Source of the DNA: Filimonas lacunae | GTDB lineage: Bacteria > Bacteroidota > Bacteroidia > Chitinophagales > Chitinophagaceae | Reading direction: 5' to 3' | NCBI RefSeq assembly: GCF_002355595.1 | Contig: NZ_AP017422.1 | Span: forward strand, 6,948,823-7,012,822 | DNA length: 64,000 nt | In this document: piece by piece, positions 8,318-17,422 of the stretch | Layout: every line of letters begins with the position of its first letter | Position numbering within the stretch: the first letter of the stretch is position 1 | Notes under the pieces: generated by a model | Told to the model about the DNA's origin: nothing | Seen by the model: the letters and a program-made list of their open reading frames with translations, nothing else | Databases searched by the model: none | Position numbers and translations under genes: made by a program

Positions 8318-10651
8318 GTGAAACGGATTTTCCACATAGGTTCTCTAACATTCAGTAAGTTATTTAACAGGTCTAAATCCACTGTGCCGGAAGGTAGTGG
8401 GTTTGAATTGTTATTTGATTTTCTGATAAAGGAGATCTCTGTGCCTAAACAAACCGAAAGGCTTATTGCCGTGGGAAGAAAGGTAAAGGGAAAACCTGCC
8501 GACGAACTTATCCGCAACTACATTTCCTTTGAACACTATTTAACCAATCTTGACCCTGAACAAAAATACACCCGGGAAAAGCTAAGAGCAGCTGTTAAAC
8601 AACGATTCCCCGCCCTGGTAAATGACCATTTTTTTTCTCTTCTGTTTGATACAGAACCTGTTCAAAAACTAAAGCTGGTTGCCATATTCATTGATTTCTG
8701 TTTGCAGGAAGCCTCAGCCATATTTGGTAATGCCGGTAGCGGACTTTTTGATCAGGTTAGTAAACAATTACAGATTGCACAACAACATACAGATAGCGAA
8801 GCTTCGTTACAGCAAATGCAGCTGCTGATTGATAAAATGTTTGCCTACATCAATATCAATTTCGGCCCCCCACTGGCAGAAAGAGTTTTCGATAACACTT
8901 ACCAGAAAACAGCACGGTATTATAAAGACGCCGGCATTATTCATTACCTCGCAGCCTTCCTACCACAAAGCATTGTGTTGTCTTCTTTACTAAGCGACCT
9001 CACACAAGCGCAAACGCAAAAAGTGATTCGTGAAAAAATGGAAGAAACACAGCGGTTAAATCATGTGCTGGAACAACGGTTGAAACAGCTACAACAAACA
9101 AGGGATGAAGTAAAGCGGCAGGACAGCATGCTAAGCGGCATCATTTCTTCTTCACTCGACGCCATGATTACGGTGAATGAAGAAGGTATGATTATTAACT
9201 GGAACCGTGCTGCCGAAGAAATTTTTGGCTACAGCTATGAAGAAGCTAAAGGCCAGTATTTGTCAGATCTTATTATTCCGGAAGAATTTATACAACAGCA
9301 TAAAGAGGGGTTTAACCGTTTCCTGAGAAACAGGCAAAGCACTATACTTGATAAGCGCATGCGATTGCAGGCCAGGAGAAAAAACAACAACCTGTTTCCT
9401 GTAGAACTTACCATTACTACCATTGAACACAATAACTTCTGCTACTTCAATGGCTTCTTACGCGACATAAGTAAAGAAGTGGAAAAGGAAAATGAACTGA
9501 AACAGGCACGTGAAGTAGCCGAGCAGGCATCGAGGATTAAAACGGAATTTTTAAATACCGTAAGCCATGAAATAAGAACACCATTGAATGCCATTATGGG
9601 CTTCACTTATCAGCTGTTGAACGGAAAAGTGAAAAGTGAAGAAGAGCGAACCAAGTACATTACCTATTTACGACAAAGCAGTGAAACATTACTGCACCTG
9701 ATAAACGATGTGCTTGATTTTAATACACTCGAAAATGGCGGCCAGCAATTAAATAACGAAACCTTTCACTTAAGGGAGCTACTAAATAGTATTTCCATTG
9801 GGTTTGCTCCACTGGCTCTGCAAAAGAACATTGCACTGCTATTACAATACGATGAAAACATTCCCGACGTTATTCATGGAGACGGCGCCCGGTTATTCGC
9901 TGTATTAAGCAACCTGGTAAACAACGCTATTAAGTTTACACTCAAAGGCAGCATAGAAATAAAAGCAGTGCTGGTTGAGTCAAATACCGATGTACTGATA
10001 GTAGACTTTATGGTCGTTGATACAGGCATCGGCATTGCCAATGAAAAGCAGGAAAAAATATTTGAATACTTTATACAAGGTGAAAGTGATAATACCCGAA
10101 GATTTGGCGGTGCAGGCCTTGGGCTTTCTATTGTACGTAAAACCGTACAGCTGATGCAAGGTTCTATAGTGCTTGATAGTGAGCCTGGCAAAGGATCTAC
10201 TTTCACCATCCGCATCCCATTGCAACATGCTAAGGAGCTGTTGGCTGTCACAGAATTTCCTGCCAGCGACAATGCCATATTCAAAGGCCGGAAAATACTG
10301 ATAGCAGAAGACAACGAGTTTAATATTATAGTAGTTCAAAATTTACTCGAAGACTGGGGAGCCACTGTGGATGTTGCCTATAACGGACAGGAAGCATTGG
10401 AACGATGCCTGAATAATGATTACCATTTGGTATTGATGGACCTGCAAATGCCTGAAATGGATGGTTTAACCAGCAGTGCTGAAATCCGAAAATTCAATAC
10501 CAGAATTCCTATCATCGCACTTACTGCTTCTTCGCTGGAAGAAATTGCTGAACATGTTAACACCAGCAATCTCAACGATTATGTACGCAAGCCCATTGAC
10601 CCTAACGAACTGTATTATAAACTGTGCCGGTATCTTCCTAAAACCGTTTAA
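8318..10651 (+). CDS. Hybrid sensor histidine kinase with PAS and receiver domains
   Basis: 777 residues from a GTG start. Residues 1-230 are all-helical with no membrane segment and no recognised domain. A coiled coil (about 235-270), a PAS domain (about 272-385), HisKA with the phosphoacceptor H417 in SHEIRTPLNAIMGF, HATPase_c (about 515-640; VVDTGIGIA, GGAGLGLSIV) and a receiver domain (660-777; phosphoacceptor D708 in MDLQMPEMDG, K758 in VRKP) follow. The protein is predicted cytoplasmic, so the small membrane protein encoded 6 nt upstream is a natural signal partner. No output domain follows the receiver; phosphotransfer to another protein is expected. The gene overlaps the convergent aminotransferase gene by 4 bp at the stop codons. 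Confidence 0.9.
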   Translation: MKRIFHIGSLTFSKLFNRSKSTVPEGSGFELLFDFLIKEISVPKQTERLIAVGRKVKGKPADELIRNYISFEHYLTNLDPEQKYTREKLRAAVKQRFPALVNDHFFSLLFDTEPVQKLKLVAIFIDFCLQEASAIFGNAGSGLFDQVSKQLQIAQQHTDSEASLQQMQLLIDKMFAYININFGPPLAERVFDNTYQKTARYYKDAGIIHYLAAFLPQSIVLSSLLSDLTQAQTQKVIREKMEETQRLNHVLEQRLKQLQQTRDEVKRQDSMLSGIISSSLDAMITVNEEGMIINWNRAAEEIFGYSYEEAKGQYLSDLIIPEEFIQQHKEGFNRFLRNRQSTILDKRMRLQARRKNNNLFPVELTITTIEHNNFCYFNGFLRDISKEVEKENELKQAREVAEQASRIKTEFLNTVSHEIRTPLNAIMGFTYQLLNGKVKSEEERTKYITYLRQSSETLLHLINDVLDFNTLENGGQQLNNETFHLRELLNSISIGFAPLALQKNIALLLQYDENIPDVIHGDGARLFAVLSNLVNNAIKFTLKGSIEIKAVLVESNTDVLIVDFMVVDTGIGIANEKQEKIFEYFIQGESDNTRRFGGAGLGLSIVRKTVQLMQGSIVLDSEPGKGSTFTIRIPLQHAKELLAVTEFPASDNAIFKGRKILIAEDNEFNIIVVQNLLEDWGATVDVAYNGQEALERCLNNDYHLVLMDLQMPEMDGLTSSAEIRKFNTRIPIIALTASSLEEIAEHVNTSNLNDYVRKPIDPNELYYKLCRYLPKTV

Positions 10652-11802
10652 CCCAGTTTAAAATTACTCAGGCGCTTGGCAGCACTTTCCAGTGTAGTAG
10701 CCTTTTTGGCAAAGCATAAACGAAGCACTTTATTATCTTCTGCATTGCTGTAAAAAGCAGATACCGGAATAGTAGCAACGCCTGCTTCTTTTACCAGCCT
10801 TTCCGCAAAAAGTCTGTCATTTTCATCTGTCAGGTGTGCATAGCTAAAACATTGAAAATAGCTTCCATAAGAAGGCAAGGCTTTAAAGGGCGTTTGCATC
10901 ATCAGCTGTTGAAAATAATCGCGCTTGTGTTGTAAAAACTGGCCCAGTGATAAATACGCTTCTTCGTATTGTAAAAACTCGGCTAATGCAACCTGCACCG
11001 GGGTATTTGCAGAAAAACAATTAAACTGATGCACTTTTCTAAACTCTGCAGTTATATCAGCCGGCGCTACGCAATAACCCATCTTCCAACCAGTACAGTG
11101 GTAAGTTTTGCCAAAAGAAAAACAAACAAAACTTCTTTCCAGTAAACGGGGGAAACGCAGAATGCTTTGGTGTGGTATATTATCAAAAATCAGGTGTTCA
11201 TACACCTCATCACTTACAATGATAATGTTGGTGTCTTCTACAACACTCTGTAGCTGCACCATATCTTCTTCACTTAACACACTTCCCGTTGGGTTATGAG
11301 GAGTGTTAATCATAATCATTCTTGTACGGGACGTTATTTTATTACGCACTTCTTCCCATGGTACAGCATACTCCGGGTATTTAAGCGAAATGAACACCGG
11401 CTTGGCTCCATTGAGTTCTATGGCCGGCACATAACTATCGTAGGCTGGCTCAAAAACAATAACCTCATCACCAGGTACAAGCACTGTTGTTAAGGCTGTA
11501 TATAATGCATAGGTACCGCCGGGGGTAACAGTTATTTCCGAGTCTGCACTAACAGAGGTATTATATAGTTTTTGGATTTTTTCGGCAATTTTTTCCCTCA
11601 AAGGCAAATAACCATGCATGTGTGCATATTGGTTATAACCATTTTTCATAGCCTTATTTACCAGGTCTGTTAACTGGCCATCCATGGGAAAATCAGGAAA
11701 GCCCTGGCCAAGATTTACTGCGTTGTGCTCAACGGCCAGCTGACTCATAACAGTAAATATGGTGGTACCCACCTGTGGTAGTTTGGTAATAATTCTGCTC
11801 AC
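10648..11802 (-). CDS. PLP-dependent aminotransferase, methionine/kynurenine type
   Basis: 384 residues from GTG at 11802; an upstream TTG at 11820 would give six more residues but falls inside the TATATTTG promoter element, and AAAAGG sits at ribosome-binding distance from the GTG. Fold-type I class I/II aminotransferase: substrate-loop GQGFPDF, NTPHNPTG, SDEVYEH (D198) and the PLP lysine K232 in SFGKTYHCTGWK. Closest recognised relatives are YbdL-type methionine aminotransferases and kynurenine aminotransferases; exact substrate not determinable. Convergent with the hybrid kinase, overlapping by 4 bp. Confidence 0.85.
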   Translation of the reverse strand: MSRIITKLPQVGTTIFTVMSQLAVEHNAVNLGQGFPDFPMDGQLTDLVNKAMKNGYNQYAHMHGYLPLREKIAEKIQKLYNTSVSADSEITVTPGGTYALYTALTTVLVPGDEVIVFEPAYDSYVPAIELNGAKPVFISLKYPEYAVPWEEVRNKITSRTRMIMINTPHNPTGSVLSEEDMVQLQSVVEDTNIIIVSDEVYEHLIFDNIPHQSILRFPRLLERSFVCFSFGKTYHCTGWKMGYCVAPADITAEFRKVHQFNCFSANTPVQVALAEFLQYEEAYLSLGQFLQHKRDYFQQLMMQTPFKALPSYGSYFQCFSYAHLTDENDRLFAERLVKEAGVATIPVSAFYSNAEDNKVLRLCFAKKATTLESAAKRLSNFKLG

Positions 11803-11817
11803 AGCAATCCTTTTGGT

Positions 11818-11825
11818 CAAATATA
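11818..11825 (-). promoter_or_regulatory. -7 promoter element of the aminotransferase gene
   Basis: Minus strand TATATTTG, an exact TAnnTTTG match, 15 nt before the GTG at 11802. Its position decides against the upstream TTG start. Confidence 0.6.
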
Positions 11826-11843
11826 AAACAAACCGTACAATCG

Positions 11844-12539
11844 TTAGTACATGAGTGCCTGTACATCAGGGTCATCCTGGATATTGTTCATCTGGCGTAA
11901 AATCAATTTCGATTTCCAGCCCACCCAACGGCTAACAGGTTTCACTGTATATATCTTGGGGTTCGGCAAACAGGCTATTATCATTGCTGCTTCTGTTCTG
12001 CTGAGGTTTTTAGCTGGTTTACCAAAGTATTTCTGCGCTGCGGCTTCAATGCCAAAAATGCCAGGGCCCATTTCAATCACGTTCAGATAAACTTCTAAAA
12101 TCCGCTTTTTGCCCCAGGTCCATTCAATCATTTTGGTAAAGTAAAATTCCGGCACTTTGCGTATATAGCGTAAGGCACCGTTGCCCTGCCATAAAAACAC
12201 GTTTTTAGCAGTTTGCTGGCTAATGGTACTTGCCCCACCACCTCTTACTTTTTTCTTCTTTTTAGGATTGGCGTTCAGGCTTTTTTCCAACGCCTTCCAG
12301 TCAAAACCACCATGGTCAGGAAACAGCTGGTCTTCACTGGCCATAGCTGCCAGTTTAACGTTGGGCGAAATTTCATCCCAGCTAACATAATCACGTTTTA
12401 AACCATAGCCGCCAAATACAGCGCCCGTTTGTGTAAGTGTGATAGGAGGAAAAACCCATTTACATATTACTGTGTATAGTAATGAAGTAATAAAAAGGAT
12501 AAGAGTTATACGTAAAACCCAACGGAAGAATTTAGCCAT
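11844..12539 (-). CDS. mtgA: Monofunctional biosynthetic peptidoglycan transglycosylase
   Basis: 231 residues: one N-terminal membrane anchor (about 7-27) followed by a family 51 glycosyltransferase domain. It polymerises lipid II into glycan strands on the outer face of the inner membrane. Visible motifs: MASEDQLFPDHGGFDW, containing the catalytic Glu, GGASTISQQTAKN, and KRRIL-like WGKKRILEVYLN, containing the second Glu region. No transpeptidase domain, hence MtgA rather than a class A PBP. A TATCTTTG element ends 5 nt before the start codon. Confidence 0.93.
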   Translation of the reverse strand: MAKFFRWVLRITLILFITSLLYTVICKWVFPPITLTQTGAVFGGYGLKRDYVSWDEISPNVKLAAMASEDQLFPDHGGFDWKALEKSLNANPKKKKKVRGGGASTISQQTAKNVFLWQGNGALRYIRKVPEFYFTKMIEWTWGKKRILEVYLNVIEMGPGIFGIEAAAQKYFGKPAKNLSRTEAAMIIACLPNPKIYTVKPVSRWVGWKSKLILRQMNNIQDDPDVQALMY

Positions 12540-12544
12540 GCCGA

Positions 12545-12552
12545 CAAAGATA
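12545..12552 (-). promoter_or_regulatory. -7 promoter element of mtgA, probably leaderless
   Basis: Minus strand TATCTTTG, exact consensus, with only 5 nt between it and the mtgA ATG at 12539. Transcription would start at or a few bases from the start codon. Confidence 0.6.
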
Positions 12553-12575
12553 TAGGAATCAAATATGCCTTTTTT

Positions 12576-13160
12576 CTAACTGGCATGAACATATTGTAAG
12601 CGGTATTTTTTTCCTATCCGTATTTCGGGTTTATACAACCAGTGCATAAGGGTACCCAGTAAAAAAATACCGGAAGCTATGCCCAGTTTGGGAGCGTTTT
12701 TGCTACCGAACAATGGGTCGGCATTTTTTCCAAAACCATTTACCACGTTTACAACAATATAAGCACCACTGCCTACCTGAAATAAGGTCCCGTTTTTAAC
12801 AAAGGCCCAGTTTTCTTTCAAACGGGGCGTAGCGGTAATGTCGTTGATATGTATTTTATAGGAATCGTAGGAGATAGTATCTATTACTGTTCCAAAACCT
12901 CTTTGCACCAGGTCTATGCGCTGATCGCGTATCCAGATAGAGTCGTGGGCTATTTTAGTAATGGTTCCCCCTACCCATTGGTCACCATCGAACCAGAATT
13001 GTGCATAGGTTCCTCTGAAATAATTTTTCACCGTCCTGTTTTTCTTTTTCAGTTGAAAAAAGTCAGACGGAACAGGCTGCGTGGTTTGTGCGGTTAGTAT
13101 GGAGCTTCTGGTTAGGGACAGAAACAGGCAAAAAATAGCGGTAAGAATGTTCTTAAGCAT
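12576..13160 (-). CDS. Secreted/membrane protein of unknown function
   Basis: 194 residues. An N-terminal signal peptide ends near LTAQTT. The middle (about 40-110) is beta-rich with the pattern FRGTYAQFWFDGDQWVGGTITKI and ISYDSYKIHINDI, and a hydrophobic segment near residues 155-172 could be a membrane helix. No recognised domain. It lies 36 bp upstream of mtgA on the same strand, but mtgA has its own promoter element, so an operon is uncertain. Confidence 0.7.
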   Translation of the reverse strand: MLKNILTAIFCLFLSLTRSSILTAQTTQPVPSDFFQLKKKNRTVKNYFRGTYAQFWFDGDQWVGGTITKIAHDSIWIRDQRIDLVQRGFGTVIDTISYDSYKIHINDITATPRLKENWAFVKNGTLFQVGSGAYIVVNVVNGFGKNADPLFGSKNAPKLGIASGIFLLGTLMHWLYKPEIRIGKKYRLQYVHAS

Positions 13161-13234
13161 ACCTTAAAACTACGCGGGTTTGTGTGAATACGGCGTTAAA
13201 TCAATTACCACAAACAGATACTGTATTCCTGAAT

Positions 13235-13897
13235 TTAGTGGCCCATTACGCTGTTGTGGCTTAAGATGCCCCAAATAAGCGCTACGCCAAAACCCATTAA
13301 TATTAAACCGGAAATACGGTTGATGATATGAATGTTATGTGCAGTAAGCTTAGAGCGTATTTTTCCCGCCAGTAACACTTTAGCCAGGTCAGATAAAAAC
13401 ACAAATATTAAACAGGTGGCAAAAATGATGATACGGTATTGAATGGGATGAGCTTCTGTTTTAGAATCCGCCAGTATGGTAGCAGAAGCAGCAAACCAGA
13501 ATAAAAGGGCTCCCGGGTTAAGGCTGTTCATAAAAAATCCGGAAAAGAAAATAGCCGCGAGGTCACGCTTTCGAAAAACCTTGCTTTTTACATGTTCTTC
13601 GCTGGCAATCACCACCTTTTTAAAAAAGCAGTTATATATGCCCAATACAATTAAAAAGACACTGCCGGCAATGCCGATAGTTCTTTCATGTGCAATGGCC
13701 GATTGAAATATAGTGGTAAATAAGTTACATATTACTACCAAAGTAATATCGCTGGCGCTAACACCTGCAATAAAAAAGTATCCGCCCTTGTGGCCGTTAT
13801 TTATACTTTGCTTGATGATAGTAAATATAACCGGCCCAACAGAAATACTCAACATCAACCCCAAGGCAAGCCCTTTAACCAGTGCTGCAAAAGCCAT
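13235..13897 (-). CDS. LysE-family amino-acid exporter
   Basis: 220 residues with six predicted membrane helices and the N-terminal LysE/RhtB signature (GLALGLMLSISVGPVIF...). Members export amino acids or small amphiphilic metabolites by proton antiport. The start codon is 13 bp past the stop of the GH3 gene, so both are very likely on one transcript, which suggests that it exports an amino acid or an aminoacyl conjugate connected with the GH3 enzyme (inference). Confidence 0.85.
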   Translation of the reverse strand: MAFAALVKGLALGLMLSISVGPVIFTIIKQSINNGHKGGYFFIAGVSASDITLVVICNLFTTIFQSAIAHERTIGIAGSVFLIVLGIYNCFFKKVVIASEEHVKSKVFRKRDLAAIFFSGFFMNSLNPGALLFWFAASATILADSKTEAHPIQYRIIIFATCLIFVFLSDLAKVLLAGKIRSKLTAHNIHIINRISGLILMGFGVALIWGILSHNSVMGH

Positions 13898-13910
13898 AGT
13901 ACCTAAAATA

Positions 13911-15434
13911 TTACTGTGGATTTAAAAATTTCTTCCAGTCTTCCACCATTTTGCCTTTCAGCACACGTGGAAACTTATGCTGCCCCCCTACTTTTCCTTT
14001 CACACGCATGAATTCCATAAAGGCTTCTTCCGGCAAAACATCCAGGAAAACTTCCTTTAAAGCGCTTTTACGTTCTACTGCATAATCGTCGTTCAACAAT
14101 TTCAGCTTCTCATCAATCTTAGTACACAGCAATGCTTTGTCAACCTTGTCATCACATGCCACATACCAGCGGTGACAAAAAGAGGTACCACCGTAGGCTT
14201 CGCCGATAACAGTGTATTCCGGAATACTCACATTCAGTTCTTCACCCACCATTTGAACCGCCTTGTTCATATTATCTACACTCAGGTGTTCACCAACCAG
14301 GCTTAAGAAATGTTTGGTACGTCCCGTAATCACTATCTCGCAACGCTTTTTATCTACAAACTTAATGGTATCCCCGATTAAATAACGCCATGCACCCGCG
14401 CTGGTGCTTAATAAAATCGCGTAATCTTTTCCTTCTTCCACGTCTTCGATAGTTAATGCCTGCGGCTGGCTGATCATGTCGCCGTTGGCGTCGAAGTTGA
14501 TATGGTCGAAAGGAACAAATTCAAAGAAAATATGCTCGTTGGTAACCAGTCGCATGCCTTTGGCGTGCTGTCTGTCCTGATAGGCAATAAAGCCTTCACT
14601 GGCCAGATAGGTTTCAATATAAGTAAGCGGCTTTCCTAATAATTTTTCAAACCCCTTTTTATAAGGCTCAAAACTTACCCCTCCATGCACAAAAAACGCC
14701 AGGTTAGGCCATATATCATGTATGTTCTTCACCTTATAACGTTCAATGATCATTTCCATGCACATCTGAATCCAGGCCGGAACACCTACTATAAACCCAA
14801 TATCCCAGTCTTTCGCCTTCTCTACAATTTCTTCCAGTTTTTTATTCCAGTCTTTTTCGCGGGCTATTTTTTTGCCGGGCTTATAAAAACGCTGGAACCA
14901 GAAAGGCACTTTTTTGGCGGTAATACCGCTAAGGTCACCTGCATAATAGCCCGCATTTTTTTGTAAATCGGTGCTACCACCCAGCATTAACCAGCCTTTT
15001 CCTATGGATTTTACCGGAATATCTACATAATTACGCAAGGTGAGCATTTGCTTGATCATCACAATGCGGTTACCCCTGAGCAAATCATTGGTAATAGGTA
15101 TGTATTTACTGGCCGATTCACTCGTACCAGAACTTAACGCGTAGTATTTGATTTTTTTAGGCCAGCACACATCCTGCTGCCCTTCGAGGGTAAGATGCCA
15201 CCATTCCTCGTAAATTCTGTTGTAATTGTAAGTAGGTACCAATTGCTGAAACTCTTTACATGGACTTTTGGCCATGAGAATTTCATCGAAACGGTATTTC
15301 TGACCAAATTTAGTAAACCGGGCTTTGCGCAACAGTTTTCTCAATACACGATCCTGCTGCCGACGGGCACTATTCTGCGGCAATCGTAACGCTTTTGCAA
15401 TACCTGGTGGAAGTTGGATATCAAAAATTGCCAT
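13911..15434 (-). CDS. GH3-family acyl-adenylating amidosynthetase-like protein
   Basis: 507 residues, full length for the GH3 family. Plant GH3 enzymes adenylate carboxylic acids such as indole-acetate and link them to amino acids; the bacterial substrates are unknown. Seen: the adenylate-binding SSGTSESASKYIPIT (about residue 95), the central FVHGGVSFEPY and YLASEGF blocks, WRYLIGDTIKF and ITGRTKHFLSLVGEHLS. No signal peptide. It starts at the ATG at 15434 and is followed by the lysE-like gene after 13 bp. Confidence 0.85.
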   Translation of the reverse strand: MAIFDIQLPPGIAKALRLPQNSARRQQDRVLRKLLRKARFTKFGQKYRFDEILMAKSPCKEFQQLVPTYNYNRIYEEWWHLTLEGQQDVCWPKKIKYYALSSGTSESASKYIPITNDLLRGNRIVMIKQMLTLRNYVDIPVKSIGKGWLMLGGSTDLQKNAGYYAGDLSGITAKKVPFWFQRFYKPGKKIAREKDWNKKLEEIVEKAKDWDIGFIVGVPAWIQMCMEMIIERYKVKNIHDIWPNLAFFVHGGVSFEPYKKGFEKLLGKPLTYIETYLASEGFIAYQDRQHAKGMRLVTNEHIFFEFVPFDHINFDANGDMISQPQALTIEDVEEGKDYAILLSTSAGAWRYLIGDTIKFVDKKRCEIVITGRTKHFLSLVGEHLSVDNMNKAVQMVGEELNVSIPEYTVIGEAYGGTSFCHRWYVACDDKVDKALLCTKIDEKLKLLNDDYAVERKSALKEVFLDVLPEEAFMEFMRVKGKVGGQHKFPRVLKGKMVEDWKKFLNPQ

Positions 15435-15566
15435 TCAAGCAACAAGGTTTATTTATTAAAGGCGCGAATCTACATGATTTGTATTATTAAAGCTACTGAT
15501 TCGTTTTAACTTATATATCAACCGCAGATATAAAACTTAACTTTTTCTCGAACCTGAGCACAATAT

Positions 15567-15574
15567 TATCTTTG
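15567..15574 (+). promoter_or_regulatory. -7 promoter element of the inositol-monophosphatase gene
   Basis: TATCTTTG, exact consensus, 3 nt before the ATG at 15578. Transcription would begin at about the A of the ATG, giving a leaderless mRNA. It also shows that the TTG at 15572 is not the start. Confidence 0.6.
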
Positions 15575-15577
15575 CGC

Positions 15578-16357
15578 ATGCTTAAACAGACTCTATTAAA
15601 AGCCACCGAGGCGGCGGCGGCAGTTTTAAAAGAAAATTTCGACCGTCCGTTCAAAATCAGCAACAAAGAAGGGTTGAATAACCTGGTAACAGAAATTGAT
15701 CATAAAAGCGAAGCTCTGATCATTGATATTATCCGTGCTGAATTCCCGGACCATTATATATTAACCGAAGAGTCAGGCGAGTTGCCACAAAATTCTGAAT
15801 ATAAATGGATTATAGATCCAATTGATGGCACCATCAATTACGCCAACGGTATTCCGCTGTGCTGTGTAAGCATTGGACTGGAAAAAGATGGCGAAATGCT
15901 GTATGGAGCAGTGTACAATCCTTTTATCAACGAATTATTTTTTGCCCAAAGAGGTTTTGGAGCCACTTTAAACGACCATAAAATTCACGTTACTGATAAA
16001 AGTGACCTGAAAACCAGCTGTCTGGCCACCGGTTTTCCCTACACTTACCTGGATGCCCCGAACGGTCCGCTGGATATTTTCCCGAAACTGATCCGGAAAG
16101 GTATACCCGTAAGAAGACTGGGAAGCGCCGCTATTGATCTTTGCTGGGTAGCCGCCGGACGTTTTGATGGTTTTTACGAGCATAAACTGCAGGCATGGGA
16201 CAGTGCTGCCGGATTTTTAATTGTAGAAGAGGCTGGCGGAAAGGTTACTGATTATAAAGGTGACCATTACAGCCCTTACCAACCTCATATTATTGCTACC
16301 AACGGAAAAATTCACGACCAGCTGTTACATGTGGTAAATGGCGGTGAAGTATTATAA
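15578..16357 (+). CDS. Inositol-1-monophosphatase family phosphatase
   Basis: 259 residues from the ATG at 15578; the TTG at 15572 lies within the -7 element. Mg/Li-dependent sugar-phosphatase superfamily: EESGE (about residue 69), metal-binding DPIDGTINY (about 84-92) and WDSAAGFLIVEEAGG (about 207). Substrate could be inositol-1-phosphate or another small phosphate such as NADP or PAP; not resolvable from sequence. First gene of a likely run with thiL (16-bp gap) and the S41 peptidase (17-bp gap). Confidence 0.88.
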   Translation: MLKQTLLKATEAAAAVLKENFDRPFKISNKEGLNNLVTEIDHKSEALIIDIIRAEFPDHYILTEESGELPQNSEYKWIIDPIDGTINYANGIPLCCVSIGLEKDGEMLYGAVYNPFINELFFAQRGFGATLNDHKIHVTDKSDLKTSCLATGFPYTYLDAPNGPLDIFPKLIRKGIPVRRLGSAAIDLCWVAAGRFDGFYEHKLQAWDSAAGFLIVEEAGGKVTDYKGDHYSPYQPHIIATNGKIHDQLLHVVNGGEVL

Positions 16358-16373
16358 TGTGTAAATTGTAGTC

Positions 16374-17405
16374 ATGGAAAACAGAACAGAAATAGGTTCT
16401 TTGGGTGAATTTGGACTGATAGAGCATCTGACCAAAAATTTTGAAACGCACCAGGTTTCTACCGTGGTGAGTGTAGGTGATGATGCCGCCGTAATAGATC
16501 ATTTTGGTAAGCAAACTGTTGTAACTACCGATTTATTAATAGAAGGTGTACATTTTGATTTGATGTACACCCCTTTAAAGCACCTGGGTTATAAAAGTGT
16601 GGTGGTAAACCTGAGCGATGTATACGCCATGAATGCTATTCCTACACAAATAACCATGAGCATAGGCATTAGTAACCGGTTTAGTGTGGAAGCGCTGGAC
16701 GAATTTTATGAAGGAGTGTATGCTGCCTGCGAAAAATACCAGGTAGACCTGATTGGCGGAGACACTTCGGCTTCGCAAAAAGGTTTTATCATTTCGGTTA
16801 CCGCTATTGGCGAAGTAACACCCGGAAAATTTGTAAAACGCAGTACCGCACAGAAAGGCGACCTGATTTGTTTAACCGGTACCGTGGGTGGTGCATTCCT
16901 GGGATTGACTTTATTAGAAAGAGAAAAGAAAATATACCTGGAAAACCCGCAGGTACAGCCCGACCTGGAAAACGAAAGTTATATAGTAGGCAAGTTGCTA
17001 AAGCCGGAAGCCCGCAAGGATATTATTGAGTTTTTTGAGAAAAACGATATTGTACCTACTTCTATGATGGACGTTAGCGACGGGGTTAGCAGTGAAGTGC
17101 TGCACCTGTGCCGCCAAAGTAGCCTGGGTTGCCGTATTTACGAAGAAAAATTGCCTATGGCGGAAGAAGCACGCGCTGCTGCTTTCAAATTTGGGCTTGA
17201 TCCTACCACCTGCGCTTTAAGCGGTGGCGAAGATTATGAGCTGATTTTTACCATGAAGCAGGAAGATTACGATAAGATTACTTTACAGGAAGAAATTGCA
17301 GTGATTGGTTACATGACCGACCTGGAAGAAGGTAAAAAAATTCTTACCAAGGGCGGAAACACTTTTGATATTACAGCCCAGGGCTGGAATGCATTTCAAA
17401 AATAA
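16374..17405 (+). CDS. thiL: Thiamine-monophosphate kinase
   Basis: 343 residues. Phosphorylates thiamine monophosphate to thiamine diphosphate with ATP, the last step of the pathway. Motifs of the PurM/ThiL fold: SVGDDAAVI (about residue 40), NLSDVYAMNA, GGDTSAS (about residue 127), MDVSDGVSSEV and SGGEDYELIF near the C-terminus. It lies 16 bp after the inositol-phosphatase gene. No TPP riboswitch was seen upstream. Confidence 0.93.
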   Translation: MENRTEIGSLGEFGLIEHLTKNFETHQVSTVVSVGDDAAVIDHFGKQTVVTTDLLIEGVHFDLMYTPLKHLGYKSVVVNLSDVYAMNAIPTQITMSIGISNRFSVEALDEFYEGVYAACEKYQVDLIGGDTSASQKGFIISVTAIGEVTPGKFVKRSTAQKGDLICLTGTVGGAFLGLTLLEREKKIYLENPQVQPDLENESYIVGKLLKPEARKDIIEFFEKNDIVPTSMMDVSDGVSSEVLHLCRQSSLGCRIYEEKLPMAEEARAAAFKFGLDPTTCALSGGEDYELIFTMKQEDYDKITLQEEIAVIGYMTDLEEGKKILTKGGNTFDITAQGWNAFQK

Positions 17406-17422
17406 AAAGTAACCTGTAACTG

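Noticed and set aside
11803-11820. TTG start of the aminotransferase at 11820
   Set aside because: It overlaps the TATATTTG promoter element; GTG at 11802 follows an AGG-containing site and matches the family N-terminus.
16300-16374. TPP riboswitch for thiL
   Set aside because: Only 16 bp separate thiL from the upstream gene and no THI-element pattern was found.
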